This document shows positions 41,529-53,300 of a DNA stretch of 64,000 nucleotides, in pieces. Position numbers and translations under genes: made by a program. Location of the stretch: contig NC_047063.1 in the NCBI RefSeq assembly GCF_902459465.1, positions 14,135,343-14,199,342 of the forward strand, written 5' to 3'. The notes under the pieces are model-generated. The model was not told the origin of the DNA and did no database searches. It saw only the letters and a program-made list of their open reading frames with translations. Position 1 is the stretch's first letter, and each line of letters begins with the position of its first letter. Source of the DNA: Asterias rubens. Lineage: Eukaryota; Echinodermata; Asteroidea; Forcipulatida; Asteriidae.

Positions 41529-42943
41529 AACTTGTATTCTTTGCTAATTTGTTCATAGGGAGTTCTTCCTCATTTTTTTTTATAATAATGTATACACGTG
41601 TGTATTTGACTGAGAGTCCGTACGCTCGGTCAAGATACGTTTCTGGTGTAATTCATGAAACTGTGTAATTAGTGTGACGTCAGACTGACGGCAAGTTCAC
41701 ATGGAATGATGAACTTGTTTCAACAGAGGGCGCTATCAGACATAATGGGGAACATTGAAACGTCAGGCCGTTGACAACTATTTGCATCTCTATCATCCAG
41801 TCAGTAAACTCATCCCATACGTGCCCACCATTCTACCTCTGTTTGCCCCATACTCCCACTGCCATGATCCTGGTGTTGTATTTTTCAGTGACATTGATCC
41901 TCCACAGTACCTCATCCTGAAGACAATCAGACATTACTGACCAAGCACTTAGTTGCCACACTCTTCCAGGTCAGAACCGACCCGGATCTGTGACCAAAAG
42001 GCCCGACCCGGATCTGTGACCAAAAGACCAAAAGACCAGACAGAACCGACCCGGATCTGTGACCAAAAGGCCCGACCAATTTCTGGGTCAGTAGATGACC
42101 TAGAATCTATGGCAAAGCAACCCAAGACATTGATCAATCTGACACAGAATCTGTGCTAAACTCGCATTGTAACAATTTTACGGGTCAGCCTAACCGCAAA
42201 TTGAATCAGGCCTTATGAATTTATTGAAATACCATACATCATATGATATGACCCCCACCTATGGCCTCAAGCCTGCCTTCATCTCTCATTTCAGTCTTCT
42301 CTGCTTTCCAAAGTAACTTTCCATGTGACTGCTTCCCTTTTAACTGTGTGTGCTGTACTATGTCAGCTGAAAATGACTATGTTAGGTCCAAGGCAACGTT
42401 TAAAGAATGATTTCCAAGTGCACAAAACCATCTTCTTGACTTGCTACATCGATGTATCATTGTAGCTGTGTTTTATTTTGTATTCATCAGGCTTAATTAG
42501 AATTACATCAGTTTAAAATGTTAAGATTACACTTGAGTAACATGTCACAGTTACAACAATCTATACGTCGAACAAGTAACTTTCAAGAACACAACTTGAT
42601 CGATTTGAAATGACTAAGCAAAGATGTTTTACCGGAGCTGGCAGCGTGTGACCCCTACCAATAGAGCTACAGTGCCTTTGCTGGCGCATACGCTTTGTGC
42701 CTGTTCAACAATCAGCTGCATCGAGATTAGCCAATGGCATTTGAAAATCAACCCTCCTACTGTCTGACCATTCACAAGATCATCATCCACATGGTTTTGA
42801 ATCGTTTCACGGACAATGTTACTGAAAGTAGAAAGGTTGAAAATAAAGTACCAACAGTTTTAAGTGAATAGCAGTACTGGCAATTGATAGTGTAAGTACT
42901 GTTAGTATCATGACATAATATACAAATACTGACTGCTTCGAGT
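41529..42943. other. No gene recognised; contains a short tandem repeat
   Basis: A ~30-bp unit containing GACCCGGATCTGTGACCAAA occurs three times at 41970-42070, and the flank is GGGTCA-rich like 15055-15195. A 62-codon ORF at 41755-41940 resembles nothing known. Confidence 0.4.
41968..42075 (+). repeat. Short tandem repeat GACCCGGATCTGTGACCAAA (three copies)
   Basis: Copies at about 41978, 42005 and 42048, each followed by AGGCCCGACC or AGACC. The reading is locally perfect, so amplification is recent. Confidence 0.85.
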
Positions 42944-43400
42944 GCTATGGTTAAAACTATGACTCCCGAGGTGATTTTCTCGAGGCGATAGAACGCTCCG
43001 GGGATCACCGAGGGAGTCATAGTTTAAACCATTGCACGAGTAAAAGCAGCAAATATTTGTTTTATAACACCCCAAACATTTCTAAATACTGTACAGACTT
43101 TACAGACCTAAATGCTACAATCCACGGACGCGAATACAGATTGCGAAAACTTTTACTGTCCTCTGCATGTAGTGTCATGTAATCCGAAATTGTTACAGAC
43201 TATTAACTTATCATCATCGTACACGTAACGGACGTCTGGGTACTGCACCCCGTGTGCTAGTCTTTCGGACTAGCGCACGGCAAACCGATGCACTATCACA
43301 CGGCCGTCGTCTAGCAAAACTAAGACATATCATGTGACGCGCTCTAAACCAATGAAAAGGCAGAATATTGGTAAGGGGTGTTATAACATAATTTATGTAG
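42944..43400. mobile_element. Foldback element with a long terminal hairpin
   Basis: A hairpin at 42944-43034 pairs TATGGTTAAAACTATGACTC with GAGTCATAGTTTAAACCAT around CTCGAGGCGATAGAACGCTC. Further out, TATAACACCCCAAACATT (about 43062) is inverted as ATATTGGTAAGGGGTGTTAT (about 43366). A second small hairpin, GTGTGCTAGTC..GACTAGCGCAC, is at 43250-43276. No coding capacity. Confidence 0.7.
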
Positions 43401-46400
43401 CGTTAGAAGTACTACCTTTGGTACTAAACCAACTTTTAGAGACGATTTACCAAGAATCTATCAAAGCGAACAATATCAGTTCAAGAAATCCTAGATTCAA
43501 CTATGTCCTCGCCACCAATGTAATTTGGGGTACGGGAAACATTACATATACAAAGCTTATGCCAGTCATATGCTCTTACAAGATCTACATAAAAGCACAA
43601 CCTTTTCTACAAAACTAATCTCTAATAACATGGTGAACTACACTTTAAACAACATCATACAACATTTAGGTTTAATGGTTATAATCGTAATAATAACACT
43701 CTTTACAAATGGTCTTAACGATGAAAAAATGGAACGGCTTTAGGAATCAATTTCTAGAAGTTGGGAGAGATGTGCTCTACTGTTTTCTACAATAGTATTT
43801 GGTCTCAGACATGATTTACTACCTATCAATTTAGTCCACTGCAGTCTAATACTAAGAGAGCTTGTTCTAATGCTACACAGTATTCTGTCGTAAAAGCTAC
43901 GCCACTTAGGAAAATGCATAATCTGGCTTAAACAAGCATATTCACGAACGTGCAACTTTTCCTATACAGTGCATTGTCTGAAGTCTATCATATTCATTAA
44001 TAAGGCATAATTCATTCAGACTAGAGGGAAGGACCAGTGTATGGGGACGTGGATTAAGAAAAACTACAGTCGGGTGTTAAGTTTGGTGCAAGACTGTGCC
44101 ACTTGTGTCAAGTACAGTTTCAATGGGTTTTGGGAAACTACAGCTTTGGTTGGAGCTATCCAGTGTGCATAATGCTACTGCGTGTGCCTGAGTCGGACTC
44201 TACCATTAATACTACAAGCAAAGCAAGGCCAGTCATTGGCGACTTCCCCATCTATTACAAAATGCAGGATGATCAAATGGGGTTGGTGCTAGATATCAAC
44301 ACCATCAAAACATCCAATGGCAAGTTTGGAAGCACCCTCATTAATATATGCACACTTTGTGTATCAAAAAATCTCCAATTTGTTTGCATTCAGAGTATTG
44401 CTTGTCAATTGATCGGATTCGTATTTGGTTTCGATATTATTTATTTATTAGTATTTTTTTTCTTCTTGTTTTCTATCTCGTTTAAAATTTTATGTCACAA
44501 TGAAATTACAGTACTGCCACAAAGCGCTACACGAAACCACTTACACACACGAAACTACAACATGAACATGCACTCATGGAAATTGAGACTCCACATCATT
44601 TTTTTTTTACAACTTTTCACTATATTACAGATTAAATCTGGATGCAATAAATCAGCTCCGTCACAGTTAGTAACCTTAAAGGTTAATTTTTGTTAAAAAA
44701 ATAATAGAGGACGAAGAAAGAAAAACCCCAGAAAGAAGCAAAATGGAAAAAGAAGTTAGGAAACGTGCAAAAAAAGCTTACTATTTGGTTATTTTAGAGT
44801 CACACATGTATAAAAATCAGTACCCTTTTACACTCTGGCATTTCACTTGCAAGATGAAGAGACCAACTGTTACAAACAGTGTCCATCCTTTACATTTTAT
44901 TACACATCTAACAGCGCAAGCGCCATTAGACCGATTCATTAAACTCCGCCCTATTGCATAATGACCAATCACAACCCATTGCGCAACCAAAGTTCGACAA
45001 ATAAAGTCTGACATGCCTGCGCGTATGCTTGGCACGCGCGGCAGAGTTGTGCAGAATGGCATTGGAAAAGCACACGTTGTCTTGCTCACACGTGGGCCGT
45101 GGGCGGAGCCTGATGAATCCGTCTATAACAGAATGAATAAGAGACAAAGAGGAAAATATTCAGGTTCAGGCGTCTGATAAAACCCTTCGTAAAAGGGAAT
45201 AAAAATCCAATCCACATACAAGGCTCCAGTGTGTTGTTTTTGAACTGGGGTTTCATTGACGTGAACAGCAGGGAATGAACCTACTAATAGTCAACATTTT
45301 TCCTAGTTCTTTAATCACTCAAACTGCATAGCTGGTTAGTGTGTCATCACTGTCACGGAAACACTGCCAGCCTTTTTATACAGCAGAACCCCATCTTGAA
45401 AAAAAAAATACCAAAGTCTCAAAACATGGTGCATTCACATACATTGTTAACTGCCTTCTCTATACTACATGTACTTCACTTTTTAAAACCCTCCGATTCA
45501 CATCAAACAGTTTCAACTCAAAGTTCAGAGTACAGGTTCAGCCTTGAGCCATACACATTAGGAATTGTCCGCTTTCTTTCAAATGCATTAAGATAATTGA
45601 TGTCCTTTCCTAACCCTGGATCTGGCTTAGGCTTCCGGTAGAAGGCTTCAAACACTCAGCCGTAAGCAGAGCCACAGCGAAACCAGCGATTTCAAAATGG
45701 GCCTAAAGAAATAACAATGCATCCGTGTATATCAAGAAACCTTCATGCAAAATGTTCTGGCATCATAGCATTCAGTGAAAAATGGAAGATAATAATCCAC
45801 TGGAAACCCTCAACCCCTTTCATGAAACTGTTTGATAATGTTCATGATATGAAGGCATAGAAACAAGTCTTGATAAAAATTGCATAACTTCAGACACATT
45901 TATAATTATTCTTAAAATATTTAACAACAGTGTTACAATTACTGAAAATAAGCCTCAACGTGAACACACAAAATAACGTTAATAATAACAGTTGAACTGA
46001 AAACAAAAAGAAAACTCTCGTCTCAAGCAAACTTTAGTATCTGTGTATCATCATTACCCTGGCCAGCAGGCATAATATTTTAGTTTCCGGGCATTCATTG
46101 GTATAACTTTTCAAATTTGTTGTCATCTTTTTTTTTTCTTCTTTTAAAGAAAAAACAAAAATCAAGCAAATTTTCAAGCAAATTTTCTTTGAACAACCAA
46201 TGTCTGCCCCACCAAAACCATTGATCAGCTAGCCATAGACTTTCATTATCTCATGCATAGACTGCCTGAGGATTAATGGGTACCAGACTGTTATTGTTTA
46301 CTGAGTCAATCGCCCTCTATGAAGTCAAGTAAACACACCTCACGGTTATAGACTTCACCCAATCATAATTTGCATTGCTGTATTTGATCCAAATGATATG

Positions 46401-46430
46401 AACTTGTCGTGGGTGGCACACAGAAGAACA
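43401..46430. other. About 3 kb without a recognisable gene
   Basis: A 197-codon open frame at 44103-44696 begins with plausible mixed sequence but turns into hydrophobic homopolymer-like runs. It matches no family and is probably chance. The segment around 44940-45130 is GC-richer with CCAAT and GGGCGGAGC words, so promoter-like, but no gene start follows. Confidence 0.4.
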
Positions 46431-46496
46431 ATATGAGGTAAGAAAATAAATTGCCACAGATCACGAGGTAAGAAAATAAATTGCCACCCATCACGC
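46431..46496 (+). repeat. ~30-bp tandem duplication
   Basis: GAGGTAAGAAAATAAATTGC followed by CAC(A/C)(G/C)ATCAC occurs twice in a row, with two differences. It lies downstream of the contactin stop codon. Confidence 0.85.
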
Positions 46497-46996
46497 AGCA
46501 AAGTCCATCGGATCTTACAACCCACAACCTTGCACAAGTGATTTCATTCAAAACCAACATCAAAGCACAGAACAGCAATTATCCAGTAAACGTTTGCAGT
46601 CGAGTTAACCTGAGACGATTGATAAAGTACTTGCATCATAGTCAATGCACAACAAAACGTACAGGTTTTTTTCCTCACTCATAAATACAAAAAACAACTG
46701 TACACACTATTCACAAACTCATATAAAAGTAAAACATCTGTCTTAGGACACCTTTGGTTCGGGGGAAAGGACAACTGAGATGTATTAATGACAACTAACG
46801 GAAGAGGGACTGTACATCAGCATAGATTACTACTTCTTGGGTAATGATAAAATAACAAGCTTTGTACAAGCGAAGCTCAAATTGAACCACATTCATACGA
46901 TGTAGTACTGTTTACATAGGCATACTACGGTAGTAACTGTTGACTAAATATTTTGGAAACCTGATTTCTGTACAAATCATATCTTTAGTACAAAAC

Positions 46997-47060
46997 ACAC
47001 CACGTGTGTGACACGTGTGAACCCACAGCACCACATGTGTGACAAGTGTGAACCCACAGC
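46997..47060 (+). repeat. ~33-bp tandem duplication in the contactin 3' flank
   Basis: Two adjacent copies of CACCAC(G/A)TGTGTGACA followed by (C/A)GTGTGAACCCACAGC. It is probably within the contactin 3' UTR or just beyond it. Confidence 0.75.
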
Positions 47061-47365
47061 TATAGACAAAGTTTTACCTGAATATTAACTGGAAAAGTAT
47101 GTGCGTCTAATCCATCAAAATCAATTTCCGAAAATGATCTGAAATCTACGACTCTAATTATTATTGGATTTCCCCGTTTTTGTTCTACGCATCTACATTG
47201 ATTTAGACTGTCCCGAGTATTAAGAATATAAAACACTTCTGGATCGATTCGTAATTGAATCATAGAACGTAACAACCTCATGCAGCTTCATAGGCCGACT
47301 AATTATCAAAAAACATATACACAAGATTACTGTGGGTTGAAAAGACACTGGGTGATCGGAGAACT

Positions 47366-50300
47366 TCAACGGAGGTGAAAGGCGACAAGAAGAGGAAGTA
47401 GTACGAGAACAACGGATTGTGACAGGCCTGCCGCGGATCCACGTGGCTCAGTTTGTCCTTCGGCTCCTGCAAACAAAGTAAAAAACAATCCATAGGATTA
47501 CTTTAAACCTAAAAAGCCGTGAACGCACTTTAAACAGTCGCTCTTAAGTTCAAAAATTGAAAGAGTGTGATTTGGTGTATTTTTCATAACACAACTACAA
47601 TTAAAAGGAAGGGTAACAAATACAAGGGCTAATTAATAATAATATTAATAATAACTAGTTCTTATATAGCACATTATACAATAACTGTACTAATGCGCTT
47701 CACATTTTTAACGTGAGGTCGACTCGGGTACTTTTTCTCCCCACTTATTTGAGGACTCTATCTATAACATCGCAAAATGTAATTGGTCTTTTTCAACAAC
47801 TTCTAAAAGACAATCAATAAATGATGCCAAATCCACTTTTTCACTCCCTCTGACAAAAAATAACCTAACACCCCTGTGGTTCTTGTCATCATGATAATCA
47901 TAATAATAGTGGCTTCTTATATAGCGCTGAAATCCGTCACTCAGTGATGCTCAAGGCAATTTACCATACAGTATTTTCCTGCAAGGTATGCGAGACTACG
48001 TTTGAATTATGAAAGCTAATCTTTAGCACCATGTAATGGTTTACAAGATGCTGAGGTGCAATATGATGTCCATAGTCCCTTTCACACGAGAACAATGTAG
48101 CAAGGGTGCTTTGCTTAATTCTATCATGGTTGTAAAATTTTACACATTGTACCTTGTACATGTATGAAAGGAAAACAATTTTTCTGCTGTCCAAGTTATC
48201 GTGCAAAATCTTGTCAAACATTGCTAGATTTTACAACCATGCTTAAATTAAGCAAGGGATCGGAGCCCACACAAATTACTGTTGTGTGAAAAGCACTTAT
48301 CAAACTGAGTGATTACAATTATGACTGTTCCCAATCGATCTCGTCTTTCATTACCTGTAGTAATAGCTGCAGGGTCGCTGGTCACACCATCACCCCCTGA
48401 ACTGTAACCCAAGACCTTGACAAAATACTTGGTGCTTGGCTTAAGACCATCAATAGTTATCTGTGTTGCGGTCTTTCCTGCTTTCTCCACCTCGGCATCA
48501 GTTTCAAGACTTCCCTGGGGCCAGTAAAGAACCTGACGAGAAAACAAAGTAAGAGAATTAATCAAATGAACTACACGTTTATTAAGGCTGTTTAAGACAA
48601 CCTACCAAACTGGTATTAATTTTTTTTTTTAATTAAAAAAATTACAGAATAAATGAAATGAACTAAGCACCGCATAAGGCTCTTTCAGACAACCTACCAA
48701 ACTGGTTATTACAAAAATAAAATAAAGTAATTTTAGAGAGTAAGTGAAATGAACTAAGAACTTCACAGGCTCTTTCAGACAACCTATCGAGTTGGGGTTT
48801 TTTTAACAGAAGATAATTTAACAGTAATAAATTAAAAGAACTACACATTTAGTAAGACTCATAAAGGCAATCTACCGAATGGGTAATTATTATTTTTGTA
48901 AGTTGGGTGAGCTGACAGAATAAATCACATAAACTATCACACTTAATAATGTTCTTTCAGACAACCTGCCGAATTGATAATTATAAAGAAGAAGATAATT
49001 TGTCAAAATTACTTAAATGAATGATACACATTGAAGACACATTTCTGAATTGGAAATGACAAAAAGCTGACAGAATAAACGACATGATATACACATTTCA
49101 TAAGAATCATAAAGACACAGTATAGAATTGGTAATAGGCCTAATGTAATAAATAAAAAAAGGTCATGTAGTCACTTGGTGACTTGGCTTTTGAGAACATT
49201 TTTGAAAAAATTTGAAACAATATAGTACAGTGTGAAAACATCAAAATTACAATATTAAAAATATTTTTAAAATCACATACACAAATTTAAATGCAGTTAA
49301 AAAGCAAGGTACTGTAAAAAATTAAATGAGAGTACTCAAAGTCAAATGGCCATATGTCAAAATACCCAACAATTTCATACATGTACAACGTACAACAGAA
49401 AACCAAGATTAAAGGACAAGTGAGGAAGTCAAGGCAAAAGAGTGGACGCTGATTGACCATGTCCTAAGGAAAATACTGCATTTGTAAAACATGGTTTCCA
49501 GAAGGCAGGAGGAAAACAGGACGACCTTTAACAACCTGGAGGCGAACTGTAGAAAAAGAGAGGAAGGCGTTTGGACGAGGCAAAGCCAAGCCTGTAGACA
49601 GAGACTGGGTGCTGTGGAAAGAAAGAATGTCCTAAGAATGGTTGATAACTGCCACTGTATGACTGCATTAACATAGTGTCCAGAAACCTGGAAAAAGCGG
49701 GGTAGGCGTTTTAATGGCAATCCGCGGGTGAAGCTTAGTCTGTAGCCAGAGACTTGGTGCAGTAGAGAGAAAGCCTTGCAGCCTTTATAATGGGCCACTT
49801 GGCTTAAAGAGGAAAGGTGAGGTGAGGCGAGTACAAATATATATATATATCTATATATATTTTTTCTCCAGGTTTTACCTTGTATCCTGAAAGTGTTTCT
49901 TCATCCTCTGATAAGGTAATGCCAGTCCATTTCACCAACATGCTGGTTGTTCCCTTAATACTAAGGACAACTCCAGTAGGTGCCTGCAAAGGTGCTGTTA
50001 CCGGAACAACAAAAAAAAGAACGAGAAGAAAACAAAATTGAAACTATTGCAATCAGACACTCAAAAACTCTTTGATTAAATGCTCACCTGTGAAGAAACT
50101 GTTACTTTCAGGCTCAGAATGTGCGTGAGGAGAGTGTTGTTAGCTGACAGCGGTTTCTTGAGAACACAAACTACACTACTGTGAGTGCTTAATCAGCTTG
50201 TAACCGTTGTTCAGTACGAGGAATTAAAAGACTTAAGAAGAACACTCGATCTTGTTGTAGTGAATTAGTCAGTAACTTTCAAAATTTAATTTGAGATTTT

Positions 50301-53300
50301 TCACTGGAAATTACCATCCCCTGTGAAACTGTTTTGCATTTTATGAAACATTGTGGTAGCAAAACATCAAAATATCAAATTTGTGATTTTTTTTTAAAAC
50401 CCTTTTTGTGCAATTGTTCACTTATTTATTTTGAAGGTTTAATTATTATCAGACCTTTTAAAGAGAGGCACACAAATCTATTGTTAATTGAAGCTTTGAT
50501 CTGTAACCTATTAAAAATGAGCGTGTCAAATTTGAGACAAAACAAAATTTATTTCTTTATGTAAAGTATACCTTGAATCGATCGTCATGAATATTATTAG
50601 TCGTTATTCAAGTACACAAAGGTGAATTATTTATGAGTGTAACTCCATTATTTGCTCCATCTTGATGAAAACATGCAGAAGAATATCCATTCATCTGATC
50701 ATTATTGCAAACAACTGATGTAAAAAGGACACACTGCTTCAGACGGTCCATAGTTGCTAGGAGTTATTTACAAATAGCAAAAAGAGTGTAAACTTAACAG
50801 ATCTTCTGCCGGTTCTTGGTGGCAAAATCACAATCAATGTATATTTAATAAACAAGGCACTTGTGGTGATTGGGTAACTGATGATGTATTTCTCATGTTT
50901 TCTGGAGGTGGGGTGAGGAAGCCAAGGGTAAGGGGTTGGGGAAAATGAGGCGGATAGAAAGGGTGCAGCTTGTTAATTTGAAAAGAAATAGCATTGCAAA
51001 ATGATGATTATTCGTGCGTTAGTTGAAATGATGGATAGCCAGCAAAAACTTTTATTCAAAACATAAAGTGCATAACCATATCATGTTGAGGTTCTGAAAC
51101 AAAAATGGAATTATGTCTTATTTAAATGAAATGTTCTTTCAATCAGTGAAAGCAATCTCCTCAAGAAACTTCCTAGGTCAAATTTTATCGAGCTGCTGAA
51201 GCAGAAAAAATCAGAAATGAGCAGGATACTAGTAACAAATGAAACACGGTTATTAGGATGGTGTGCTTATTCTGGTGAGCATAATTTTGATGTGCTTAGC
51301 AATTTTTTGTGCTTAAGCAGCTCTATGAAATAGGGCCTTGGTCTTTGAAATGAAGTTCCAGGTTTTTATTGACATTTTCTTATCAAATAAAACACATCCT
51401 GAGAATTCTGAAATGTTTAAAAATGTTACGTTTAGAAAATGTTAATTTCACACATCAAGTTTCCAACGCAGAGAAGTTTAGTTGAGGAGTTTACTTGAAA
51501 AAAGTAGCTCTGATTTTGGGAGGGGAAGTCCCACTTCGCTTTTGACTGGCCATGGTGTTCAGTCACAATAAATATTAAACCATGACAATCAAAACAAAAT
51601 TACACTCGACTGCAAGGTTCTTGGAGGTATTTTCAGGGGAGCAGTAGCATTTGCCCGGGTCAAAGAACCATGTTGTGGAAGGTGGTTCAAGGGAAACAGC
51701 AACGAAGACGGTGTTACAAAATTGCCAAAGAAAGTGAAGATGTACCAAACAAAAGCTCACAATAATGGCGATATTAATATCCTTCATCGGTAATGTGACA
51801 GTGGTGATTTATATTTGAGTAAACAACATAAGGTACAAAAGCTACCAACTGGAAACTTTTGAAGCTGTAAAATAACATGCACAAAAACCTTTAAACTTGT
51901 GTCTTTTGTTTTGAACTCAGACAAGATTATCACAAAATCTTGTCTAGAAACCAATGTCTTCTTGTATACGTATGGACAGTTTTCAGTGGATAGTTTGAGG
52001 TACATCTATTTAACTGAATCTGGTCGAACGAAGTATTGCAATTTTGACCATCATGCAAATGAGTTTGGACCGTTCTATTCCCCTAAGCATTGCTCTGCAA
52101 TCTAGGTACTGTAGTCACATGGCCAGTCCTAAAGCGAGGTGGGACAAAATCAAATACAATCCATTATAATATTTACAGGTGTATTTGGGGTTTTTTTTCT
52201 TTTTCAAGCAGATGAATTAATAAAGCTGACATGGTTCATGCAGTCTTTTGGAAGTCCACAGAGTTTCTCTTACAATATTTTATGCTCTTCTCAAGATTTC
52301 AAAATCTCAAAGATTTCAAACCATGAGTGCCTACAAGACTCATGGCACACAGTTGCTTGATGCATTTCACCATAGACCCTTTTGTCTGGTGTACATTTTT
52401 CAGAAAGCAGAGAGCGTCTCAACAAACAGTTTTATCGCAGAGACCCCCCAAAACAGGGAAACAAAATATGCTCTATGGCTTCGCTCTCAGGGCATACAAA
52501 TCCGTGGATTTTTCTTTCTTTTTTACCCATGAAACCAGCGGCTCCTGTCTTCGACTAAAAGTATATCCAAGACTCCCGGCAAATGTAAAGGTGTGACCAC
52601 AGATTCCACACTGAATCACAGGAGTACTGGAAAACTCTTTGTTTTTATGGCAACGTCGATCTAAGAGTTATTCCCCTTTAAGGCACTACCACAAAAGGGT
52701 ACCAAAAATATGAGTCAAACAAATTGTAGTTCCCGTAAAGGCTATCGCTGAAGCCACGATTAAAGTAAAGTAAGAGAATCTCTGTGACTCAATAAGCTGG
52801 AGGCAAAGAGGGATAAAAGTACTGTACTACCAATCGGCTCTGTAGGTGTCTGCATCTCAGTTGTGGTGACTTGATTATCATATAATAGGGGAAAACAGTT
52901 TGTAATCAAACAACATCGGTAAGACTAAAAAACTACTCTGGAAAAAACACAATCTACAAACAAACTCCATGATATAAAACAAAATTATAAACACAATTTG
53001 TACTTCAGCACAGGTGTTCTACAGTACAGGTATGTTGGGGCAATCACTATTGACTACAGCAATACACAGAACATTGAAAGCTCATTGTATCTACAATGTG
53101 TGGCCAACCAGAGATTGATCTTTCTCAGTATGTAGTACAAGTGTGTTCATTCAAGGGGAAGGCAATTACTCTTCAACTGAAGACTAAAACCCGGCTCATA
53201 ATCTTTGCGAATGAGAATGTGATATTAATTTGTTGAACTGTGTTCAACTCCTGCAAAACATTCGCTGCAACAACAACAACCATGTGACGTCAAAATTGGA

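Noticed and set aside
44103..44696. A 197-codon plus-strand ORF
   Set aside because: The composition turns into T-rich hydrophobic runs, there is no family resemblance, and there is no promoter or splice support.
48545..49140. Extra FN3 or Ig exons in the contactin intron
   Set aside because: The segment is an AT-rich degenerate tandem repeat with stops in all minus-strand frames.
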